Origin: Polytrichum commune
Taxonomy: Eukaryota > Streptophyta > Polytrichopsida > Polytrichales > Polytrichaceae
Direction of reading: 5' to 3'
Assembly: GCA_950295325.1 (NCBI GenBank)
Contig: OX485806.1
Location: forward strand, 4,590,001-4,650,000
DNA length: 60,000 bases
A program made the translations under genes and the position numbers. Below the pieces are notes generated by a model, which made no database searches, was not told where the DNA came from, and worked only from the letters and a program-made list of their open reading frames with translations. This document shows, one piece after another, positions 45,374 to 55,600 of this stretch. How positions within the stretch are numbered: position 1 is the stretch's first letter; every line of letters begins with the position of its first letter.

Positions 45374-47604
45374 TGTAGAGGCATCGAACCAGCAGGAAGC
45401 GAGGGAGAGGACGAAGAAGCTTTGGAGGCGGCCGGAGGATGACTGGAAGACGAAGACGACGGTGAGAACGGGGACCAGTCGGGAAGCTGGAAGGGACCAG
45501 TGGGAATGAAACCAGTTGGAGAGCGTGAAGGGCCGGTGATAATGGGGACTGCTGGGAACTAGCCGTTCGAGACCAACCGGCCAATGGGAGCAGCTGGGGC
45601 GAGACGACCGAAGGCAAGTGGAAACAGGTCCAGTCCGAGAATTGAAGGGGCACAGCCGACCCCCCCCCCCCTTTTTAACATGTGGGTAATTGAAGGATGA
45701 ATGGATGATAATCCAACTAGAGGATACGAAGGGATATGTAGGTAGGAATTACATATTATATTAAATAGATTTAGACTCTATGTGTTAAGACTTTTAAATC
45801 GGGCTATATTTAGATACATTGCTAAATTTAGCCGAAGCTAACATTTACAAAAATCCTAGGAAAACGTAGATATGTGAGACTATATAAGGAGGCCACTTGA
45901 GGGCCCTAATACACGTCATTTTGCATATCAAAATTCTACATGAGTGTCCGAGCTTGCAAAGCTTGTAGATAGAGAATCGGCACCCTCGGTGCATTAGGTC
46001 TAGGGATCGGAATTGGCACCCTCGGTGCACGTAGATAGAGAATCGGCACCCTCGGTGCATTTAGGTCTAAGGATCAAAATTGGCACCCTCGGTGCGGTAA
46101 AGTATAGATAGAGAATTGGCACCCTCGGTGCGGTAAGGTATGATGCGGCAAGCAAAGTGCGAAGTTATCTTCAAAGGCTAGGCAATTATTGAACCGCGAG
46201 TCAAGCGAGTTATAGGAATCAAGCAAAGACAATACATATGGCTTATTGGCATTTCCCAAGCACTACATGAGGAAGCTCCGGTATTAATTTGACGAATTTG
46301 ACTAAGTTGTTTGTAAGGAGGAGCAATCGCATACACGGCCAACTTGAGGTTAACTCGTAGCAACACACTTACGCATGCCTTACGATAAAGTCACCCAAAC
46401 TTGGCAAGCCATTGTGACAAGAGAATCTAAGTTAAGTACATCAAATCATTTAGGTTGTGCTCATTGATGGAAAAGGTAATGATGCCCCAAGCCGAAACTT
46501 GACACCTTAGCATGAGCTCACATCATTACCTTTCACGCTAGTGGATTTGAGACACCTAGAGTAGTTTGCTCGAGAGGATTTGATAAGTCTAGTCAAGCAT
46601 AAAGCAAGCAAAGGATTGGAACCAAAGGTGGCCGAGATGTGGCCTCGTCATCAAAATCCCCTACCTTAGCACTTAGGGATTTTGGCGGCCTAAGAGAATA
46701 TTCTGGGGATTTAGCCGGCCTTAGTCAAATATTTGGAATCTTCTAAGGAGTAGCAATTATGTGCTAAGCCTTAGAGATTTGGCTCGAGAGCATACACTTA
46801 TAAATTACGGAATGTAAAAGGGATTTCTAATTATGCCAAAGTATCTTCAAGCTAGTTTGATTGAACTTAGCGAGGGAGTATGCTACCTTAGGAAGGTATT
46901 TAGGCAACGTGTTTGAAGACTTGAACGGAATAGAGATTATTGCATTGGAATCTAAAGGAATGAATAAGTATTCTATATAGGATTATAAATCGATAGGATA
47001 TAAATTCAAAACATGAAAGATATTGTGGGTAGGATAATTTAGATGGTTTCCAATTACGAGAGTTATGAACTTGAAATATGTTTTAGATGAATTGTATGAG
47101 GATGTTTCTCTCGGGGAAACACTTAACCTTGACATTACACGTTTAAGAAACATTAACTTAAGATCTAAGGTACCTATCCATTTAAGAGATGATTTAAAAG
47201 GAACTACATACTGAGAGATATTGTAGAAGTGTTCTCGTTAAGGGCACTTTTCGGGGAACATAAACTTGACAACTTGGACATTGTATCCCTAGGGATTTAT
47301 AAAAGGGTCTTGAACACAATATTCTTGATTAAGAAAAGTATTGTGTTACTAAATCTATTTAAAGGTTTAGGAACACCAAAACTTGACATTAGATTCAGGG
47401 AAACATAAACTTGTAGTCTTAGACCAACTACTCTTAAGGATATTGGAACTGCATGTTACGGAATTGAGATACAGAAGAATGCAAACACCTTCACGAGACT
47501 TAGAGAAGAGAAGACCTAATTTTGGTGGGAGTAACTTCCATGTAAACCGGTTCAGTAGCGGGTTACACCGTCTGAGGCTGGATGGTTGAAGGTGACCTCC
47601 AACA
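45374..47604. mobile_element. Nested solo LTR of a different family, 2231 bp
   Basis: It begins TGTAGAGG and ends CCTCCAACA, and is flanked by a perfect 5-bp duplication GTACC (45369-45373 and 47605-47609). The tips form a short inverted repeat, as LTRs do. The length suits a large plant LTR. No internal region, primer site or coding frame was found, so a solo LTR left by recombination is the simplest reading. Confidence 0.75.
45980..46131. repeat. Five copies of a GCACC-CTC-GGTGC hairpin motif
   Basis: GCACCCTCGGTGC occurs at 45980, 46016, 46046, 46083 and 46119, spaced 30-37 bp and set in AGAGAATCGGCACC-like repeats. Each copy has 5-bp self-complementary arms. Confidence 0.85.
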
Positions 47605-48164
47605 GTACCCTCTAATTAATCACATTTTCTACCACACTACAACACACACCCTCACACCCACACACACACACACACACACACCCTCCCACACACACCTCTA
47701 AGAGGGAGAGGGAGAGAAGAAGTGAAGAACCAAGAAGAGAGTGAGAACATTGAGAGAGGGAAAGATAAGAGGAGAGGGAGGAGAGAGGACGTGAGGGAAA
47801 GATAGGGTGAGGGAATTACGGCCTCCAATAGCAACCCCTTAACCTTCTCCTCCTAAGTAGGGACACATCCCATCCACAAGGCTTGTCAATTCCTAAACCA
47901 ACGAGGTGGATCCTAAAGTGGGCATTTAACCCGCGGATCCCCTCTTGCCTCACCATACTCCTTACTCACTTAGTCAAGGCAACTCCCTATTAAAATCACA
48001 CTTCAAAACTACTACACAAAACGACCTAAGGTCTAAACTTAAATCAACACCACACTTCACTCTTTTTATATTTTTGTGAGTACACATAAAACATCAAAAC
48101 ATAACTTCTAATGGTTTCAAAGGGTTAAGAACACATGTGGGCACCATTTTGGGCTCACATATCC

Positions 48165-48985
48165 CTCTAATATAAACATCTACGTTGCCCTACAACCACA
48201 ATACACCTCTTATGCAAAAAAAAATACACCACCAAAAAACAAAAAAACCCGACCACACCCTAGTATCATATGCACACCTACAACAAAGTCCACACTCTAT
48301 ACTACTAGATATCATCATACTAAACACGGTATCTTACAATACCCAAAAAACCATATAAAACATAAGAACAACTACCTTACTCTATACACACACAAAGACA
48401 ATACTCAAGCAATATACTACACGCACCCAAAATACAAACCCCATCCAAACTACATATTGCACCCAAAATATAGACCTCAACAAAAATACAAACTTCATAA
48501 TACACCAAAAATAAACACAAACCCTACGGACAAACACAAGAAACAAACAAACATAACCAAAGCACACATCCAAAATACAAAACACACATATACAAAACCA
48601 AAACCATATCAAACACAAAAGACAATAAAAAAACATACAAACACACACCATACCACTACAAATACAACCAACCACAATATCACCCCACCCCTTTCAAAAA
48701 ATCCCCTAAAACACCAAAACATGAAAACACAAAACATAATCCACAACAACCACCTAAGACGGGCTTGGCCTACCGGTCTCGCCCAAAATAAAAAAAAGAA
48801 AATAAAAAATACAAAAATACAAAACTACACATACCAAACAAACACAAAAAAGATCCACCGAACACCCTAGCCACATAACAAACCTAGACACTAAAATAAA
48901 TAAAAATAAGAAACAACAAAACACAACACACAAAGAACGTAACAACCTCCTCATAATACAAATATTTTCCTTACACTTACTAATA
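48165..48985 (+). CDS. LINE linker (3' part) leading into ORF2
   Basis: This resumes the LINE after the solo LTR and repeats blocks seen at 42155-42720 (ACACCTACAACAAAGTCC and the CGGCCTACCGG / TGGCCTACCGG word). One open frame starts at 48457. A second, in the frame of the endonuclease, is open from about 48806 without any Met before 49022. A one-base shift would join them. No known domain. Confidence 0.4.
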
Positions 48986-49021
48986 CTACGAAGCGGGGAC
49001 ATTGAAACCAACCCGCGACCC
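48986..49021 (+). other. 2A-like peptide motif (LRSGDIETNPRP)
   Basis: In frame with the downstream endonuclease, the codons spell LRSGDIETNPRP after a leucine-rich lead (LHLLI). Functional 2A and 2A-like peptides have D(V/I)ExNPG followed by P, where ribosomes skip one peptide bond. Here the essential Gly is Arg, so skipping is predicted to be lost in this copy. The next residue is Met 49022. Confidence 0.65.
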
Positions 49022-51098
49022 ATGCCTAACATCCTACAAACACACCCAAACACACACAAAAATAGATGCAAAAAGTACTTTATAGAATGCACAATCAAAT
49101 TACAACCTGAATACCAACATCTAGCAAAACAATTCTCCCCTATCATAAACCTAACACACCCAAAACACCAAGAAGCAATTACAAACTACCCACACCTATT
49201 AAGATACATCCACAGAAACCAACATCACTCACCACCACGTATGCTATACGCACTAATTACCACAATTAGCCCAGTAATAGAAACATGCAACCATCTATTA
49301 ATACAAACCCCAGAACCAGATTGGACAACCACAGTTTTAGAACGCATGACCTCACTCCAAAACCCACCCGAAAGACACATCACAACCCCACACCCATACA
49401 CACAATTCTTACAAACAAATCAAGACATCATCAACCCACCCAAAACCATTCACAAAGAACTATATAACTTCATCAAACAAAATAATACACCCCTAAATAT
49501 ACAGATAATAACAGACAAATTTCCTTTCCTACCAAAAGAATTACTTACAGAAGCTTTAAAATGCAAAGACCCGCTACACGAATACTCCCACCCCCCGCCA
49601 CTACCCGACATACCCATGTTGCGCCCCCAAGAAAACCAAACAACAAACCATAGCACACACCTAATCACATGGAACGCCTCGTCACTAAACACAACCCTAC
49701 CAAACCTCCACCAATTTATATCATATACACCAAATAACCCCGCAATCATCACTATACAAGAAACCAAACTAACCGCAACAAAATCCACAAAGTACATACA
49801 AAATCTATTCCCACAATACAAACTAATATTTAACAACACAAATACATTAACAAGATGTATACAACAAAGAATGCCATATACACCTGCAAGAGGTGGACTC
49901 CTTACACTCATAAACAAATCATACGCATATCCCGGTAACATCACCAAAATCCCCACTCCAGCTGCAATATCACCATACTTACAAATAATAAAAATAAACA
50001 ACCAACCCCTACAACCATGGCTACTAATACAAATCTACATGCCATCACACGAAGAGGACATACGACTTGTACCAATAATACAACAAAACATTACACAACA
50101 AAACAATAACCACCAAAATCACACACTTATCCTATGCAGAGACTTTAACAGAGACATAGCCCTAATTGGAAGACAAAATGAATACGTAATAACACCACCA
50201 CAAGCTGAAGATATAGAATGGCATACATTTACGAACAACCTCCAACTCACATATATTCCCACGAATAGCTCATACTCTAGACAAGGAGGTCAAGACTACA
50301 ACCAAACTAGTTTAATAGATGGATATTACATTAAAACACCCAATAATGCTCTATACTTATCAACCACAAATAATGACCATAACCTAAACTCAGACCATTC
50401 TCCAGTAACATTACATATACCACCAAATACCCTACTAGCCCGTTGTATGCCTCCAACAACAGACAAACCACCAAGGCTACTAAACCCCATCCCACAAACA
50501 AATATCGAAATATTCAAAACAAACTTTTTTGAAGAAAATGCACTCCAAATAAACGAACTCACAAACACATTAAACAACAACCAAATAACAACGGCACAAT
50601 GGCAAACATCCTGTACTAAGCTAGACCACCTAATTCACCAAATTTATGTAAAAATCCAAGCCACGTGTAGTGCACCACCCCTCCTAGACCTTACAAACCG
50701 AACATCTCAACAAGGAGGTTTTTTACCAAGAAAACTACAAACAAAATGGAAAAAACATCTCTCCACCTACCACTTAATTAGGAAAGCAATCTACCAAATA
50801 AAAAACTCACCAAACTGGTTCACACACCCAATAATAAAAGAACCACGTAATCATACTCAGGTCGCTATCCCACCCCCCAAATCAAGAACCTAACCAACAA
50901 CAATGGATTAAAACACTAGTCCAAATAGCCAAAACCGCAAATATACATGCTCGTAAAATTACCACAAAATACACCCAAGAATGTATCAAAAAAACCATTA
51001 CCAAATACAGACAATTATATGAAAAAAGTCCAAAGAAAATTAACAAAAGAGTCTTCAAAAACCAACAAACACCCCTACTCGATTGCATTACAGATGAA
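49022..51098 (+). pseudogene. LINE ORF2: APE-type endonuclease and linker, truncated by insertion
   Basis: An N-terminal region of about 210 residues leads to an endonuclease/exonuclease/phosphatase domain that nicks target DNA for target-primed reverse transcription. Motifs: TWNASSLN, TIQETKL (metal-binding Glu), IYMPSHEED, CRDFNRD (GDFN-type), SLIDGYYI, and LNSDHSPV (catalytic Asp-His). The frame stops at 50893, but the adjacent frame continues from the C-run at about 50871-50878 with NQQQWIKTLVQIAK and then TKYRQLYEKSP, the usual EN-to-RT linker. A one-base frameshift is therefore likely. The sequence is cut at 51098 by the gypsy element; the RT domain is not in the window. Confidence 0.8.
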
Positions 51099-52597
51099 TG
51101 TGAGGCCAAACCCCCCACCCTTAAGCGTCCGTAGTCCGAGTAGTGGGTTTGGGCTCACATTCCTCCGCGGTATTGGATTTGGACTTGGATGAGTCCATAG
51201 TGCAAGGTTCACCCTTCAAGTGGTCTTGGATTTAACTAGCTCCTTCATAAACCCAGCTCCTTCATAAACCCAGCTTCTTAGCTTCTAACTAAACAAACCC
51301 AGCTCCTTCATAAACCCAGCTCTTTACTTTCTAACTAAACAAACCCAGCTCCTTCATAAACCCAGCTCCTTCATGAACCCACAACTTTGTAGTTGTAATC
51401 CCCAACTACCTCACTAATTATTCAAGCCCTTAACTAATCTTCCTACCTAATTTCCCTAATTCTACTAACAACCCCTTTCTAATCACACAATTCTTCTCTA
51501 ATCCTAAAATCCTAAAATCCTAGAGAGGAGAGGGGGAGAGAGAATTTCCTAACTTCACTAAGACTAACTAATCCACACAAGTATATTTTTGCACTCATCA
51601 CAACATCAAGTGCTCAACTCTTAAACATGGAACTTGCAACCACGTGTATTCAAAACATGAACTTAAAGTACCACAAATTGGAATCATGAATTAACTTTAA
51701 AATCCTTCACGTCAACACTAATTCTACCAAGAGGTCAAGCCCTCTTCAAGGCTAACAAGCCTTGGCTCTCAAACTAAAAACTAAGCACACACATGTGCTC
51801 CAATATGGCTTCCCACACCCACACTTATAACTCGTGGGGTGCCTTGGAGCACAAAGGAAAGAGAGGATGAGTGAGGGAAGAATAAGGGATTATATAGTAA
51901 GCTTGAGGGGGTGAGCACCCTCAAGGCTCACGATAAGCCCTTGAGATTTCCTCCTACTTAGTAGGCGCCAATCCTATCTTCTAAGCCTTCCTCCCTCAAA
52001 TGATCAACAAGGATCCTAATTCGAACATTTAACTAGCCTTGGCTTTCTACCTACCACACTTTACCAAACTTGGGATGCTTCAACCCAAACTTAGCCTCCT
52101 TCGCTTTCCGCCGCCATAACTTTCTCCCCTTACTTTTCCAAATCGTCGCTCACCACTTAATTCAAACCACGATGCTTAACTCGTGATTTGATTGGTGCTT
52201 TGAGAATTTGCTTATCCTCCACCTTGCATTCTTCCTTGGGCCTTCCCCATTAAGTGGCCATGATGAGGTGGTCCACTTGTGCGCTCCATGTGATCCTCCA
52301 TTCATCCCAATTCGAATGCACTTGCCTCTTGAGTCACTTTGGTTGTCTCCATCCATTTGTACTAGCCTACTCACTAACTATTCAATCCAAGTTCTCCTTA
52401 CCTATCCTCATTCACTCAAATCCTTCCGAAGGTAAAAACACAATAACAACTCACATCCTAGCCTCTTACAACATGGTACTTCTAATACTAACATTTCACT
52501 CTTTTTATATTTTTGTGAAGTAACATGCTACTTCAAAGTGCATCAACTAACGTTTCAAGGGTCTAAGACTAAATGTGGGCACCCTTTTGGGCTCACA
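51099..52597 (-). repeat. 3' LTR, 1499 bp
   Basis: On the + strand it runs TGTGAGGCC to GGGCTCACA. In element sense, a TATA-like CAAAAATATAAAAAGAG lies within the first 100 bp. It matches 58611-60000 at a constant offset of 7512. Confidence 0.92.
51237..51385. repeat. AACCCAGCTCCTTCATA minisatellite in the LTR
   Basis: About seven variants of a unit AACCCAGCTCCTTCATA, some separated by TTCTAACTAAACA. The same array is present in the other LTR at about 58749-58897. Confidence 0.85.
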
Positions 52598-52658
52598 TAA
52601 TTGGCGACCATCGGGGGATGAATCCAAACATCTCTTGCTCCAAGGGTAAGTTGCCTAG

Positions 52659-55600
52659 TCAAGCTCGGTACTCCTTACATCTACTTCCCGATGTACGGGT
52701 AGGAAAGAGCTCACCATTCAACGTTTCCAATTGAATTGAATTATTAGGAAAGACCTCATAGACAAGGTAAGGTCCTAACCATACCGCATTGAATTTCGCC
52801 GGAAATTCAAGCTTTCGTGCGTCTTGAATCATGACCATCATTCCCGGTGTTAGGGCCCTTCTCTTATGTCGTTTGTCGAAAGTAATTTTTCTCCTTCTTT
52901 GGATTGCCTCAATATGTTGAGCCGCCATGCTCCTCCCTTCGTCAAGTGCTTCCAAATCGGTTAGTCGATTTCGTAAGGATTGATTTTCGGTAAGTCTCGT
53001 ACTCACGGCCACCCTAAGTGACTCGACTTCATATTCGATTGGTAGTGTCGCTTCAAGACCATAGACTAAGGAAAATGGTGTAGCACGCGTAGTTACCTTA
53101 TAGGTTGTACGGTATGCCCAAAGTGCCGCCGTTAGTTTCGTATCCCAATCCCGCTTCGAGTCTATAACCGTCTTGCGTAGTATACTCACCAAAATTCCGT
53201 TAACCCTTTCCGTTTGTCCATTGGTTTGTGGGTGGTAGGGAGTAGTCTTCCGGTGATCAATTTTAAATTTCTCTGTCATCTCTCGAATCAAGTAATTCAA
53301 AAAGTGAGTACCCCTATCGCTTACTAGGATCTTCGGCACCCCGAACCGCGAAATTATGTTTTCGTACATAAATGTTGCCGCGTGTTCCGCCGTGTCGGTC
53401 TTCACCGCTTTGGCTTCCGCCCACTTGGTGAGGTACTCGGTTGCCACCACAATATATTTCATTCCTTTTGAAGATTGGGGATGGACCTCACCCACATAGT
53501 CGATGCCCCATTTTTCGAAAGGAATTAAGGGTAATGATACATGTAAAGGCATCTCCATTCTAAGGTCGTCTCGGGCATACCGTTGGCAAGCGTCGCATTT
53601 CCTTACATAGTCATGGGCGTCCTTAAATAGTGTAGGCCAAAAGTAGCCCGCTCTAAGTATTTTTTGCCCGGTGAGTTGACCCGAGAAGTGACCGCCGCAA
53701 GCGCTATCGTGGCAAGCGATTAAAATCGCTTCAACCTCCGTTTTTGACACGCATCGTCGTAAAATACCATCGGACCCCCTTCTAAACAACCTATGGCCCA
53801 CTACAACAAATTGCCTACTATTTACCCTCACCTTCCTTCTCTCTTCTTTTGTCCACTCTTTGGGCAACTTGTGGGTTGTTAGAAATTCCACTATGCCCGC
53901 ATACCACTCCGGTGTAGAAGTGACCACAAAGAGGCTATCATCTACTAACATATCATTTACCGGATTTTTTCCTATCTCCTCCGACAACCTAGACAAGTGG
54001 TCCGCTTGTAAATGCATCCTCCTCTCCTTTTGTCTAATTGGCCTCGCCCCCGGAATTAAAGGAATCCGGTGCTCTACCATTTCCCTAGGAATTCCCTTAA
54101 GCTCATCGTAGGACCATGCAAAAGTATCACTAAACTCATCCACCAAATTGCTATACTCCCTAACCTCTTTCTCCCCCAATTTGGAGCCCATCTTCATTTG
54201 TCGGGTTTTTCCATTCTTTAATTTCACATCCACGTACCGCCAATCCGCTTCCGACACATGTGCTTGTTCCTCTTTGTTCCGATACCAATCGGAAGGCACA
54301 TTGGGGTAATCTTTCACATCTTGACCTACAACTATCCCCGTAGACGTGGTCTTGAAATGTAAAGGCTCCTCCAATTTCGATGACTCAATAATCACATCCT
54401 CCTCTTGAGTCCCATCTACATGAATTAAACTAACCTCACCCTCTTCCACGTCATCTACCCAAGGTGTTAACCCACCGCTAACCCACTCTTCCTCGGTGAG
54501 CGCCTCACATGGCTCCAACAATGAGCCCTCTCCTAAACTAACACTAGGAAATTCACTCCCTAAGCCTACTTGGTGAAATGTAACCATTACATCAACCTCG
54601 GACTCGGGGTACTCCCTTAGCCATTGGGCATAATCCCCATTATCCCCATAATTGTAAAAATTAGGACCTAGACTTCCCGAGCCCGAATCTATAACAACCC
54701 TTTGACCTTCGGGATGGACGACTCCCACCAATGCCTTGCCAATCTCATTCTCGTTTAAGTCATCAATTTCCTTCTCCAATGGCAAATACATCTCCTTCTT
54801 CATCCATCCTTCTAATGAACCAATGGACACTATGACCCTATTACCCTCCGGACCATAAGTGATGGATGGTTTAGGTCCACCCCAATTGACCATAGCATTC
54901 GCCATCCGCAACCAAGGCCTACCTAGCAAAATGGGGAAGGTGTCCTTGTTGGAGTGCATTTTAATGACATGGAAGGTGACCAAGTACTCCTCACCTCCCG
55001 TAGTCATTCTACAATCCTTGATCATCCCCAAAGGCGTAGTCGAACTTTGATTTGCCATATTTATGACCAAAGGTGAAGGCCCCGTGAGTCCAAGTCCCAA
55101 TTTTTTCATAGTATCCTCCGGTAGTATATTTAGACTACTCCCTCCGTCGACTAGCACATTAGGAACCACCTTATCTACTATAACAACTTCTATTTCTATA
55201 GCTTTCACGTCTCTTCCACCTTGTGATTGGATCCTAGCGGCTATTTTAGCTTTCACCTTCCTCATCCTCTTGTGTACCGGCATTCCCTCCTTTAATGTTT
55301 TCCTTGCCGTGGGTGAAATTTCCAATAGTTGGCCGAAAGTAATATCCGCCTTGAGTGTACTAAGGTCCGCCCACAAGTCGTACCCGGTAGATCTTTCCAC
55401 CTTAGAATTACCCACTACGTCGAATTCGTCTACGGGAACCCCCGGTCCTTCCCATTCACCCACATCGCTATTATCCAAGTCATGTACCGCATTAGTCCTC
55501 TCCCTATCTTGTAAAATTATATTTTCCCTCTCCACATCCTTAGTAGCTCTTCTAGCTACCCTATCCAACTCGGAGAGATTAATCTCTTCATCCGAAGAGT

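Larger units (their letters stand above)
42889..48159 (+). mobile_element. Gypsy-family solo LTR carrying two nested solo LTRs
   Basis: It begins TGTGAAGCC and ends GGGCTCACA, with a perfect 5-bp duplication TATCC at 42884-42888 and 48160-48164. Removing the inserts at 43718-45342 and 45374-47604 (with their duplications) leaves about 1405 bp. That is close to the 1499-bp LTR of the young element at 51099. The ends share TTAAGCGTCCTAGTCCGGG with the related LTRs. The host sequence is the LINE linker. Confidence 0.85.
39324..51098 (+). mobile_element. LINE (non-LTR retrotransposon), interrupted; continues beyond the window
   Basis: Collinear pieces define one LINE: a leader from about 39324, an RRM-like ORF1 (39568-41484), a repetitive A/C-rich linker (41654-42888 and 48165-48985), a 2A-like motif and an APE-type endonuclease (49022 on). 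The solo-LTR compound 42889-48159 and the young retrotransposon from 51099 interrupt it. The reverse transcriptase part should lie beyond the second insertion, outside the window. The + strand is strikingly poor in G and rich in A and C from 41.6 kb on. Confidence 0.8.
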
